Part shown: positions 17,094-24,885 of the stretch, piece after piece
Numbering within the stretch: the first letter of the stretch is position 1
How the letters are laid out: every line of letters begins with the position of its first letter
DNA from: Acidilobaceae archaeon UBA162
Lineage (GTDB): Archaea; Thermoproteota; Thermoprotei_A; Sulfolobales; Acidilobaceae
Length of the DNA stretch: 38,905 bases
NCBI GenBank assembly: GCA_002496425.1
Contig: DAJS01000020.1
Location: 332-39,236 of the forward strand
Direction of reading: 5' to 3'
Translations under genes and position numbers: made by a program
Notes under the pieces: model-generated
Databases searched by the model: none
What the model was told of the DNA's origin: nothing
The model's input: the letters and a program-made list of their open reading frames with translations, nothing else

Positions 17094-17167
17094 TTTTTAA
17101 GGTGGGTCTGCATAAGCGCCTCGAATACATACATATGCGTAATGCGCACAAATATAGTATTAATATG
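17094..17167. promoter_or_regulatory. Divergent promoter, AMP-ligase-like / acid-sugar dehydratase genes
   Basis: The minus-strand TATA CCTTAAAAA (17102-17094) serves the ligase-like gene. The plus-strand TATTAATATG (17158-17167) serves the dehydratase. Between them lies TGCG-TAATG-CGCA (17136-17148), a short inverted repeat that also reads as direct ATGCG repeats and could bind a regulator. This is inferred from position and symmetry only. Confidence 0.4.
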
Positions 17168-17199
17168 CATAGTTTTCTTAGGGGAGAGCACAAAGGGCG

Positions 17200-18474
17200 A
17201 TGTCTATGCCTGAGCTTAAGATAACTAGGGTCACTTACTTCACCGTCCAGGCAAACTTCGAGTGGACCTTCGTCAGAGTCTACGCTGGGGAGGAGTATGG
17301 CACAGGCGAAGCCGGGCCCACTCCAGGGGCTCAGGCAATAGCCCAGAGGCTCGGCAACCTACTGGTCGGCGAGGATGCATTTAAGGTCAACAGGATATTG
17401 CAGAAGCTCAGGTGGGCCACGCTCTACGCTGGGACCTCCTCCTATCACATAATATCAGCCATAGACATGGCGCTCTACGACCTCCTCGGCAGACACCTGA
17501 ACCTGCCAGTCTATGCGCTGTTAGGAGGTGACAGGACCGAGGTGCCTGTATATGTGGACGCTCATGGAGGCAAGGGCCTCGAAGCCATGGATTCAACGCT
17601 GATACCGGTGCAGCCACCGTGGCTCGCCGAGGCCAAAGAGGTCGAGCGCGGCAGGATAGTGGCCCCCTCGCCGGTACATGGCAGGCTCACGGCCGAGGTC
17701 TGGAATGAGGACTACACGCCCGAATCATATGCTAGGAGGGCCAAAGAACTGAAGGCTGAGGGCTGGAAGGCCATAAAGTTTGATCTCGACGTCCCCACGC
17801 CTTTCTCTGATCCCAAGAGGCTTAGGTCTGGCAGACTGAGCAATGCGGAGATCAACTACCTGGCCTCGATAGCGAGGTCCGTGAGGGAGGCAGTAGGAGA
17901 CGACGTTGACATAATGTTTGATCTCCACTGGCGCTATGATGTGAACACAGGCATAGCCCTATGCCGCGCCCTTGAGCCTGTAAGGCCTAGGTGGGTTGAG
18001 GATCCGACTCCGGCCGTCACTACTATATCTAACCTCGACGAGCTCAGGCTACTGACCTCCTCGTGTTCTACGCCGATAGAGGTTGGTGAGAACCTCTACA
18101 CCTGGTATCAGTTCAAGGACCTAGTAGGTACCGGCGTTAGAGTCTGGGCACCTGATGCCGCCAAGGTCGGTGGCATAAGTGAGATGAGAAGGGTCGAGGA
18201 GCTGGCCTCTATGTACGATATAGAGGTGTCCCCACATAACATAGCCTCACCCATAGGCACCATGGCGGCGGCTCACGCTGCCTCAGTGTCAAACACGTTC
18301 GGCGTGCTCGAGTTCCATGGTCATGACCTTCCGTTCTGGAATGACCTCGTGAGGTCAAAGAAGAGGGTCATAGATGCCGCTGGAGGTATCATAAGGCTCA
18401 CCGACGAGCCCGGCCTCGGGGTTGAGCTTGACGAGGAGGTGGCCAGGAGGCTGTGGCCTGGCTTCGAGCTGTGA
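17200..18474 (+). CDS. Enolase-superfamily acid-sugar dehydratase
   Basis: A 424-residue mandelate racemase/muconate lactonizing-type enzyme. After the alpha+beta capping domain, the barrel shows the three metal ligands: Asp in 'MFDLHWRYD', Glu in 'WVEDP' and Glu in 'EVGENLY'. The His two residues after the first ligand (D-L-H) and a later His in 'VSPHNIASPIG' match the acid/base pair used by galactonate- and mannonate-type dehydratases. It probably removes water from a sugar acid to give a 2-keto-3-deoxy acid, as in branched Entner-Doudoroff pathways; the sugar is not predictable. The ATG at 17200 is used, with ATG 17206 as an alternative. A stretch near residues 125-165 looks like an insertion in the barrel. 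Confidence 0.82.
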   Translation: MSMPELKITRVTYFTVQANFEWTFVRVYAGEEYGTGEAGPTPGAQAIAQRLGNLLVGEDAFKVNRILQKLRWATLYAGTSSYHIISAIDMALYDLLGRHLNLPVYALLGGDRTEVPVYVDAHGGKGLEAMDSTLIPVQPPWLAEAKEVERGRIVAPSPVHGRLTAEVWNEDYTPESYARRAKELKAEGWKAIKFDLDVPTPFSDPKRLRSGRLSNAEINYLASIARSVREAVGDDVDIMFDLHWRYDVNTGIALCRALEPVRPRWVEDPTPAVTTISNLDELRLLTSSCSTPIEVGENLYTWYQFKDLVGTGVRVWAPDAAKVGGISEMRRVEELASMYDIEVSPHNIASPIGTMAAAHAASVSNTFGVLEFHGHDLPFWNDLVRSKKRVIDAAGGIIRLTDEPGLGVELDEEVARRLWPGFEL

Positions 18475-18607
18475 AGCCTATAACCTTCTCCAGGGTCTCA
18501 GACGCGGCGGCGGATGAGGATCCTGGCATGGCTTGAGGAGTGAAGAGAAGCGAACCCCCGACCTGACGCCGCTGCCCTTATTTGCCGTCACAACGCCGTT
18601 GAGCTCG

Positions 18608-19417
18608 GTGCGCAGCTTGGCATGCCGCCTTGCCGTCGTGAAGCTTGGAGGCTCAGCTATAACAGATAAGTCAAGCCCTGAGACTGTGAGGTGGGGAGTG
18701 CTTGACTCCGTGGCCTTCCAGCTCAGCTCCTACCTATCTTCAGGCGGCTCCCTGGCACTGGTTCATGGCGGTGGCAGCTTTGGCCACTACGCGGTTTCAA
18801 GGCTTCGCTCCGAGAGAGGACACCTGGGACCCCTTGAGGTAGCTGAGGTGCAGAGGGAGATGCTGCTCCTGTCCGTGGCCGTCATTAATGCCCTCGCGTC
18901 AAAGGGTGTGCCAGCTACGCTGCATCCGGCTCACACCATATGCAGCGAGGAAGGCTGCGACCTGAGGCCCATAGCTGAGGGGCTCAGGTCAGGCCTTGTG
19001 CCTGTGACTAACGGTGACGCTGTCTTAAGAGGAGGCGAGGGGACTATCATCAGTGGCGACGACCTGGCGGCGATTATATCCAACTACGTGGGGGCTGACT
19101 GCCTTATCTTCGTAACTGATGTGGACGGCGTAATAGGTCCTGACGGAAATATATTGAAAGAGGTGGGGCCAGGGACCTCAATAGGAAGGCTCAAGGACAA
19201 GGGGGTTGACGTGACCGGCGGCATGGAGACCAAAATAAGAGCTGCCGCCTCCTCCAGGGCCTCAATAGTGAGGATAGTGGGCTGGAGCTCGTTGCTCAGC
19301 GCGCTGAGAGGCGAGGACGTAGGCACTAGGGTCCTTCATTGGGCGCAGACTAGCTCAAACCTTCTTGGGATCCCTGGGGTCCACCAGCAGCCCTCTCCTG
19401 GGACCTCAAGGCCATAG
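18608..19417 (+). CDS. ipk: Isopentenyl phosphate kinase
   Basis: An amino-acid-kinase fold enzyme with 'VVKLGGSAITDK', the signature 'LVHGGGSFGHYAV' (its His is catalytic in IPK), 'GDDLAAIIS' and 'TGGMETKI'. IPK makes isopentenyl diphosphate in the archaeal mevalonate route and feeds lipid synthesis. The frame is open from a TTG at 18533, which would put about 32 residues before VVKLGG where the family normally has 5-10. GTG 18608 gives 10 and is preferred; TTG 18599 and TTG 18617 are alternatives. The C-terminal 27 or so residues are antisense to the neighbouring gene (82-nt overlap) and look non-conserved. Confidence 0.9.
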   Translation: MRSLACRLAVVKLGGSAITDKSSPETVRWGVLDSVAFQLSSYLSSGGSLALVHGGGSFGHYAVSRLRSERGHLGPLEVAEVQREMLLLSVAVINALASKGVPATLHPAHTICSEEGCDLRPIAEGLRSGLVPVTNGDAVLRGGEGTIISGDDLAAIISNYVGADCLIFVTDVDGVIGPDGNILKEVGPGTSIGRLKDKGVDVTGGMETKIRAAASSRASIVRIVGWSSLLSALRGEDVGTRVLHWAQTSSNLLGIPGVHQQPSPGTSRP

Positions 19418-20097
19418 GCCAGGTAGGCCGCGGCCCTCTGGACCCTTGTCCATCTCTCGAGCTTCTCCTTAACGATTCCCTTCTCCCTAATATCATCACC
19501 TGCCGCCAGGACAGCGTGGCCCACTAGGTGTATGAGTACGTCGAAGACCTCAGGACCCAGAAAGTCCCTAACATTCGCCTTAGCCTCTGTCTGGCGGCCT
19601 GTTGACCTAATGTTAAGCTGTCCTTCAGCAAGCTCGCCTGACTCCTCGTCATTCCTATAGGCAACCACCCTTCCAGTTGCTGATGAGTACCTGAGAGCGT
19701 CTATTGCGCCCTGCCACCATGGCTCTGTCCAGGGATCCGACATCCTGGCAATCTCAACTATTTCAAGCTCGTCAAGAATCTCGCCATGGGATCTAGCCAC
19801 AACGTAGGTGAGCGCGGAGGTGATGGCAGCGTATATTGATGTACCAGGCGCTTGCTGAGGGACCTCAAGGATCTCAAGCTCAGCACAGAGAGGAAGTCCA
19901 AGACCCTTAACTAGGTTGTCCCAGAACCTGGCGGTCAGGCCCCCATCATCATAGCCTCTGAGCTTGATACCCTTACAGCCTTCCTTGACGTAGGCCGAGA
20001 CCATCACCTTACCGCTTGGCACTACAAGGTAGGGGTTCTCAACAGCCTCGAGTGGCAGCCCTAACAGCACAACGGGCAATGTTATCGAAAACCTCAT
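19336..20097 (-). CDS. Degenerate GHMP-kinase-like protein (mevalonate-kinase position)
   Basis: A 253-residue protein whose order of elements recalls a GHMP kinase. It has an N-terminal strand like the mevalonate kinase start but without the GEHAVVYG loop, and 'QQAPGTSIYAAITSALTYV' (81-99) where the ATP loop PxGxGLGSSAA is expected. 'IARMSDPW..PWWQGAIDALRYSSATGRVVAYR' (117-148) sits at the SGxD substrate region. It is shorter than typical kinases (about 310). The adjacent MEMO1-family gene and isopentenyl phosphate kinase match the place where several crenarchaea carry mevalonate kinase, as I recall. Loss of the phosphate loop suggests a non-kinase or regulatory paralogue. The assignment rests on weak similarity plus context. 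Confidence 0.5.
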   Translation of the reverse strand: MRFSITLPVVLLGLPLEAVENPYLVVPSGKVMVSAYVKEGCKGIKLRGYDDGGLTARFWDNLVKGLGLPLCAELEILEVPQQAPGTSIYAAITSALTYVVARSHGEILDELEIVEIARMSDPWTEPWWQGAIDALRYSSATGRVVAYRNDEESGELAEGQLNIRSTGRQTEAKANVRDFLGPEVFDVLIHLVGHAVLAAGDDIREKGIVKEKLERWTRVQRAAAYLAYGLEVPGEGCWWTPGIPRRFELVCAQ

Positions 20098-20103
20098 TGT
20101 AGC

Positions 20104-20964
20104 TCACGCAAGAGGTACCACAGCCGACGCATAGCCTACCACTAGGTCCCTGTCGCCAGTTACATCACCTGAGGTGGCATGCTTGAGGACTTTGGCCCTC
20201 TTGACCCCCATCAGCTTGCCCAGGTAGAGCAGCGCCATGGCTGGGCCCGGGCCGCACATGGTTATGTTATCCTCTTCTAGCGCCCTGAACAGGCCCTCGG
20301 GGTCGAGGGACTCAACGTACTTCAGCGCCTCAAGGTCCTTGGAGGTTGTTATGTCGTGCGGCTCATAATGGTTCATGTCGCTGCTGGCTATGTAAGCAAT
20401 ATCAACTCCATTGTCCTTGATCATCTTATACATGGCCTCTGCCAGGTCTCTCGAAACCTCAGGCGTCTGTAACTTGATCACTATCGGCACCAGCTTCGAT
20501 GAGGAGCCAAAGATGTACTGGATGAAGGGGACCTGAACCTCAACCGAGTGCTCATATATGTGTGCCTCCTCGTCAAAGGTAAAGTACTTGGTGTATGAGA
20601 TCAGCAGCTTGGCGGCTTCCTGGTCTATCTCAATGTCACCCAGCGGGGTCCGCCAGTAGTCACCCCTCCAGACCGAGGCCCCCTCGCCCAGGCCCGTATG
20701 GTTTGGCCCTGCCACCACTATGAGCTTTGGAGCCCCCTCCTGGGCAAGGCCGTAGTAGCTGTGGGCCGCCACAGGGCCGCTGTAAATGTAGCCGGCATGT
20801 GGCACCAGGTACCCGACACTTAACGTCCTCCTCTCGCTTGGAACCTTGGGCAACGCCCCTGGGCCGAGCGGGTGGAGGAAGCTCGACTCAATGGACTTTA
20901 TGAGCTCATCCTTGCGGGCCGGGTAGAAGGTACCCGCGTGGGCTGGCTCCCTAATCTTGACCAC
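20104..20964 (-). CDS. MEMO1-family protein
   Basis: A full-length 286-residue member of the MEMO1 family, related in fold to extradiol dioxygenases. Diagnostic patches are 'REPAHAGTFYPA' at the N-terminus, 'YLVPHAGYIYSGPVAAHSY' (residues 52-70), 'GPNHTG' near 86-91, 'EHSVEVQVPF' near 138-147, 'ASSDMNHYEP' near 192-201 and 'MCGPGPAMA' near 236-244. The His residues of the HAGY, NH and EHS patches match the copper/iron site described for human MEMO1. The archaeal role is unknown, but the gene is often near mevalonate-pathway genes. The start is GTG, 7 nt separate its stop from the next gene, and a TATA (about 20999-21006) lies upstream. Confidence 0.92.
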   Translation of the reverse strand: MVKIREPAHAGTFYPARKDELIKSIESSFLHPLGPGALPKVPSERRTLSVGYLVPHAGYIYSGPVAAHSYYGLAQEGAPKLIVVAGPNHTGLGEGASVWRGDYWRTPLGDIEIDQEAAKLLISYTKYFTFDEEAHIYEHSVEVQVPFIQYIFGSSSKLVPIVIKLQTPEVSRDLAEAMYKMIKDNGVDIAYIASSDMNHYEPHDITTSKDLEALKYVESLDPEGLFRALEEDNITMCGPGPAMALLYLGKLMGVKRAKVLKHATSGDVTGDRDLVVGYASAVVPLA

Positions 20965-21024
20965 AGGCCTAACCCAACCTCTAACGGAAAGTGGCGGGCT
21001 TTAAACCGCTGACAAAGTTAAAGG

Positions 21025-21055
21025 ACAAGCCTCGCCTTTTAAGGCGGGGAAGCCT
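21025..21055 (+). repeat. IS605/TnpB end-like hairpin, copy C
   Basis: ACAAGCCTCGCCTTTTAAGG followed by CGGGGAAGCC shares the core CCTC(A/G)CC-TTTAAGGCGGGGA with copy B, in the same orientation about 290 bp away. The G/C arms CGCC/GGCG close over TTTTAA. It marks a second element end within the same gap. Confidence 0.45.
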
Positions 21056-21298
21056 TTAGGTCTTGAACGCTTGTTGTAGAGCGGTGCAGGGAAGCCCCTC
21101 TCCACTCGTCCAGTGGCAGGCCCAGGCCGGTCTTCAGCCAGGTTACCCCTATCCCTCAGCGGGAGTTGCCCCTCTCTCATTTCCTTGGGACTCGGGGAAT
21201 GCGTGCTGGCGCAGGGACACATTGGCATTCAGGTGTGCCCGCTATAGTGGTAGGTTATAAAAGAGCTATGAAGTGATGAAGGTGAAGGCGGTAAACCA
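21056..21298. mobile_element. Degraded interior of an IS605-like insertion (no intact ORF)
   Basis: The stretch between the two end-like hairpins has no convincing gene. Short open frames on both strands are Pro/Arg-rich and unlike the flanking proteins. The + strand runs into 'MKVKAVNHKLVNCPKG', followed by a stop that lies inside copy B, and copy A encodes a similar 'NCPKG' plus stop. This resembles the tail of a transposon protein reading into its end. The identity as TnpB debris is inferred from these ends, not from a recognisable RuvC motif. Confidence 0.35.
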
Positions 21299-21355
21299 CA
21301 AACTTGTGAACTGCCCAAAGGGAGTCCTCACCCTTTAAGGCGGGGAGAGGTCAGG
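21299..21355 (+). repeat. IS605/TnpB right-end-like hairpin repeat, copy B
   Basis: Gap-free partner of 7771-7827. Shared landmarks are CAAACT, TGAACTGCCC, AAGGGAG, CCCTTTA, GGC and GGGAG. It ends inside the 3' end of the MFS transporter gene, supplying that gene's last codons and stop. Confidence 0.5.
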
Positions 21356-22788
21356 TGAGCCGAGAGAGCACCTGATGGTCTCAGCGCCGAGAGCACCACT
21401 GCAAGTACCAGCAGCGCCAGCGAGATGTGATATGAGAACGCCTGTGCGTGGAGGTAAGCTATCTCCATCTGCAGCGGTAGCCTAGAGTTTATGGTGCCCA
21501 CGAAAAGCTCATAGACAACATAGGCCGGCAGCGCGGCGCTGACGGCTGTTAGCGACACAGCGAAGCTAAGGATCATGCCTGTGTTTCTGAAGGTGGTTAA
21601 CATGCCTGAGGCGGAGCCGTACCTGCCCTTAGGCGCTGATGAGACCACAGCGCTAGTGTTAGAGGGCCAGAATAAGCCCCCACCTATGCCATAGAGAGCC
21701 TCAACTAATGCGACCCACCACAGGGGCGTCCTGTAGCTCATCATAGCTAGGAGGAACAGGGCCACGGCCTGTATTGTCAGGCCTGCTGTAGCTACTGGCC
21801 TCGGGCCGTACTTATCGGTGAGCCTACCGCCAATGGGGCCCATCATGCTGTTGAAGACAGCCATGGGTATCATGAGGTAGGAGGCCACCAGCACTGAGAG
21901 CCCAAAGATTCCCTCAAGGTAGAACAGCAGCAGGAAGTTAACGGCATACATGGCCAGGCTCTGGACGGTGGCCGTGAATATTGATGCTGTGAACATCCTG
22001 TTGGTCCTAAACATCCTCAGGTCTATTATTGGGTCACTGGCTCTGTAGAGCTCCCATATGGCAAAGGCCGCAAGCGCTGGCACGGCTGCCATGAACGAGG
22101 CCAGTGTGTAGAGATCTGTCCAGCTCCTGAGCAGACCAAACGTGACGCCCAGCTGCACGGCCAGTATGCCAACCGTGAACAGGGTAGCGGCTGGCACGTC
22201 CAGTTGCTCCCTTGCCCTGTTGTTAGCCTGAGCCCTGCTCTCCTTAAGGGTGAGGTAGGCCCACAGGGTTCCAAAGATACCTATGGGCACGTTTATCAGG
22301 AATATCCAGCGCCAGGTTGTGAACGTTATTATGAAGCCCCCGAGCAGTATGCCAATTATGGTGCCTGTGCTCCAGACTATGGAGTTTATCCCAAGTGCCC
22401 TGCCCCTCTCGGTTACTGGGAACGCCTCTGATATTATCGCCAGAGAGTTAGAGACCATCATGGCTGCTCCTATGCCCTGTACTGCCCTGAACACAACAAG
22501 CTGCAGGCCCGTCCTTGACAGCGCTGAGAGCAGAGAGCCTACTGTGAACACCACGAATCCTGAGTTGTAGATTCTCTTCCTGCCAACTGCGTCGCCCAGC
22601 CTACCGAGGGTCAACACAAGGGAGGTGTTGGCAAGCAGGTATGCCACCACTATCCATACTATCACCACGTAGCCGGCGTGAAGGTCCTGGGATATGGGCA
22701 CCAGCGCCAGCAGAACCACCGTGCTGTCTATAGCTGACATCAGCGTGCCGACGCTTGTGACCGACAGCGCCCTCCATTTGTACTCCAA
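21328..22788 (-). CDS. MFS drug-exporter-like transporter (DHA2/EmrB type, 14 TM)
   Basis: A 486-residue membrane protein with about 14 hydrophobic helices. It has MFS motif A 'GRLGDAVGRKR' after TM2, the DHA2-like N-terminus 'SAIDSTVVLLALVPI', 'FRAVQGIGAAMM' in TM4 and 'INVPIG' after TM6. The family exports drugs or organic ions with protons; the substrate is unknown. The TTG at 22788 has a good GGGAGG Shine-Dalgarno 5 nt upstream. The last eight residues (LTSPRLKG) and the stop are encoded by the repeat at 21299-21355, so the original C-terminus was replaced by an insertion; the core helices are intact. Confidence 0.9.
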   Translation of the reverse strand: MEYKWRALSVTSVGTLMSAIDSTVVLLALVPISQDLHAGYVVIVWIVVAYLLANTSLVLTLGRLGDAVGRKRIYNSGFVVFTVGSLLSALSRTGLQLVVFRAVQGIGAAMMVSNSLAIISEAFPVTERGRALGINSIVWSTGTIIGILLGGFIITFTTWRWIFLINVPIGIFGTLWAYLTLKESRAQANNRAREQLDVPAATLFTVGILAVQLGVTFGLLRSWTDLYTLASFMAAVPALAAFAIWELYRASDPIIDLRMFRTNRMFTASIFTATVQSLAMYAVNFLLLFYLEGIFGLSVLVASYLMIPMAVFNSMMGPIGGRLTDKYGPRPVATAGLTIQAVALFLLAMMSYRTPLWWVALVEALYGIGGGLFWPSNTSAVVSSAPKGRYGSASGMLTTFRNTGMILSFAVSLTAVSAALPAYVVYELFVGTINSRLPLQMEIAYLHAQAFSYHISLALLVLAVVLSALRPSGALSAHLTSPRLKG

Positions 22789-22954
22789 ATGACCTCCCTT
22801 AGGGGCCTCTAGCTTATCGAAATATCTTAAATCTTACTAAAGTTGAGCAACGAGGGCAAGTCTTTAAGGCGCTGTTAGGCCCAAGTACTAGCCTCATCAG
22901 TTGAACAGGCGACGCGCTCTAGATATAGGGGCCTAAGGTAGCTAAAGGGGCTAA

Positions 22955-22966
22955 CGCTTTAAAGGG
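22955..22966 (+). promoter_or_regulatory. TATA box of tRNA-Val
   Basis: GCTTTAAAGGGG lies about 28 nt upstream of the tRNA 5' end. The remainder of 22789-22954 holds the MFS promoter (AT-rich, about 22818-22840) and no gene. Confidence 0.5.
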
Positions 22967-22988
22967 GACACCTCAAAGGGGGCTTGGT

Positions 22989-23066
22989 GGGCCCGTAGTC
23001 TAGACTGGTTAGGACGCCGCCCTGACGCGGCGGAGGTCGCCGGTTCAAGTCCGGCCGGGCCCACCA
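22989..23066 (+). tRNA. tRNA-Val (GAC), CCA encoded
   Basis: Acceptor stem GGGCCCG/CGGGCCC; anticodon stem CCGCC/GGCGG around loop CTGACGC gives anticodon GAC (23024-23026); T stem GCCGG/CCGGC encloses TTCAAGT. The discriminator A at 23063 is followed by an encoded CCA (23064-23066). No intron is present. Confidence 0.95.
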
Positions 23067-23121
23067 CCTGGGAAACCTATTTTAGATGCCAGAGCTCGGC
23101 ACAACCATAGGTGAGACCTTA

Positions 23122-24879
23122 ATGTTAACTCTCAGGACTGTGGCGCTCTACTCGTTCCTGGCAGCCCTGATAGTAGCTGGGCTTGTACCATTCACAGCTA
23201 CCGCCCAGGCGCCGCTGCCCCCGAGAGGCCCTCTCCTCAGGAACGTCAGTTACTCCTACTGTGCCAGCCTCCTGGCCAACGTCACTGGCGTCGGAGGCCT
23301 TAACGAGAGCTTCATAGGGTATGCCTATGAGAGGGCAGTTGGCAGGGCCTTCCTGAACACTTCACCGGTTATTCAGGTAAACGTGACTAGGGTAATAGAT
23401 GAGCTGTCCATCTCGCCACAGATCAGGCCTTACAACGGCAACGTAAGCGTTGAGGTGACCAAGAGCAACACGATAGAGGTGAGCTCCACAATACCGTACC
23501 TGATAAGGGTCATAGTTTACAGCGCTAGTCACGAGCAGCTGGCCTGGACAGGCATGGCTACCGGCCCTGTGACTGTTGAGGGTCTGGCCTATGTTAACGG
23601 CAGCGCCGTGATAGGGCTTCAGTACCTGAATGGTACGTCAATAGTGCAAGTAAACCTCACAGTACCAACCTATGGGAGGCCCATCAACAAGGACCTCTCC
23701 CTGAGGCTCCACAACATCACAGTTAAGGCCTCAATCAACAGCACCTTCACGGAGATAATAGTTGCCAACGCGCCCAGGAGATACTCGCCCTTCTTCGCTA
23801 AGGGCTACTTTGAGGGCGAGCCCTTTAACACCTCTGCTGGCTTCAATGTAACTAAGGCCTACTTCAATGGGACTCTCATGCCAGCCCTCGTGTGGAGGGC
23901 CAAGGCAGGGATAAGCAGCTCGTTCATGGGCTCTGGCTTCAGGGGCTCGATAGACCTAATTGACATAAACTTCTATGGCATTAACGGCACGCTATACGCC
24001 TTCGTGAGGGAGATTACCCTCAACGCTACCAGGCGCTCAGGTACCATAGGCTATGGCGGTATGCAGAGCCCAGGCGGCGGGTCTATGCGGATGAGCTGGG
24101 CTAACGCCATGGCATCTCAGGCAGTGATAGCTGTGGTGAACGAGAGCGCGTTCAGCCATGTCATGTATGAGGGCTGGGCCACTGTGGCTGGGCAGCCGGT
24201 GATAATAGCCGAGGGGCCAGAGGGCAAGGCCATGAGCACTGCCTACGTCAACGTATCTCACGAGGTTGTGCTGCATGGCAAGAGGTCACTGCTTGTGATA
24301 ATAACCCTTAACGGCACTGAGGACATAGAGGTGCTGACCCCGAGTAACGTAACCATTAAGGTTCAGGTTACGAGGCCTTCTAGGGTAACCGCCGTTAACG
24401 TAACTATAGGGCATTACGTCTATAAAGCCCAGAAGATAGTAGTTAACCTGACCAACACCTCGCAGCCAATAATATTCAACGTCACGCCTGCTCTCACTGG
24501 CCCCATAATGGTCTACAAGATGGTCAACGGGACCCTTGTCCCGCTCAACTCAAGCAACTACTTCATCTGTAGGGGCTCGATAGTGATCTTCGACGACCCC
24601 TCTGAGACCTACTATGTTGTCTACAACAGCACAGCGACCCCTGTGACAACAACTACAGCCATAACCACCACTAGCTCTACTACCTCAGTTGCCACCACGG
24701 CCAGCACTGTTCCAACTACAACAGCCACTACACTGACAACTATCACAACAACTGTAACGACTACAAGACCAACTACAGTGACCGCCTACAGGCCTCCTAG
24801 CTATGCAATGATAGCAGCAGTGGCCGCAGTGATAGTGATAGCAGTGATAGTGATTGTGATTGTAGCTACGAAGAGGTGA
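23122..24879 (+). CDS. Secreted, C-terminally anchored, N-glycosylated surface protein
   Basis: From ATG 23122 (585 residues) there is a signal peptide ('TLRTVALYSFLAALIVAGLV..ATAQA'). A roughly 480-residue beta-rich ectodomain follows with about 27 N-x-S/T sequons and almost no cysteine. A Thr/Ser-rich linker comes next (about residues 510-555), then one hydrophobic helix and a KR stop-transfer tail. This is the layout of crenarchaeal S-layer or surface proteins held by a C-terminal anchor. No enzymatic domain is recognised. The GGTGAG Shine-Dalgarno at 23110-23115 sits 6 nt before ATG 23122, while ATG 23086 lacks one and would lengthen the signal peptide awkwardly. It begins only 55 nt after tRNA-Val. 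Confidence 0.8.
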   Translation: MLTLRTVALYSFLAALIVAGLVPFTATAQAPLPPRGPLLRNVSYSYCASLLANVTGVGGLNESFIGYAYERAVGRAFLNTSPVIQVNVTRVIDELSISPQIRPYNGNVSVEVTKSNTIEVSSTIPYLIRVIVYSASHEQLAWTGMATGPVTVEGLAYVNGSAVIGLQYLNGTSIVQVNLTVPTYGRPINKDLSLRLHNITVKASINSTFTEIIVANAPRRYSPFFAKGYFEGEPFNTSAGFNVTKAYFNGTLMPALVWRAKAGISSSFMGSGFRGSIDLIDINFYGINGTLYAFVREITLNATRRSGTIGYGGMQSPGGGSMRMSWANAMASQAVIAVVNESAFSHVMYEGWATVAGQPVIIAEGPEGKAMSTAYVNVSHEVVLHGKRSLLVIITLNGTEDIEVLTPSNVTIKVQVTRPSRVTAVNVTIGHYVYKAQKIVVNLTNTSQPIIFNVTPALTGPIMVYKMVNGTLVPLNSSNYFICRGSIVIFDDPSETYYVVYNSTATPVTTTTAITTTSSTTSVATTASTVPTTTATTLTTITTTVTTTRPTTVTAYRPPSYAMIAAVAAVIVIAVIVIVIVATKR

Positions 24880-24885
24880 GCGTCC

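Noticed and set aside
21268..21280. C-box-like GTGATGAAG as a C/D box sRNA
   Set aside because: No matching D box or C'/D' pair at a suitable distance; it lies in decayed element sequence.
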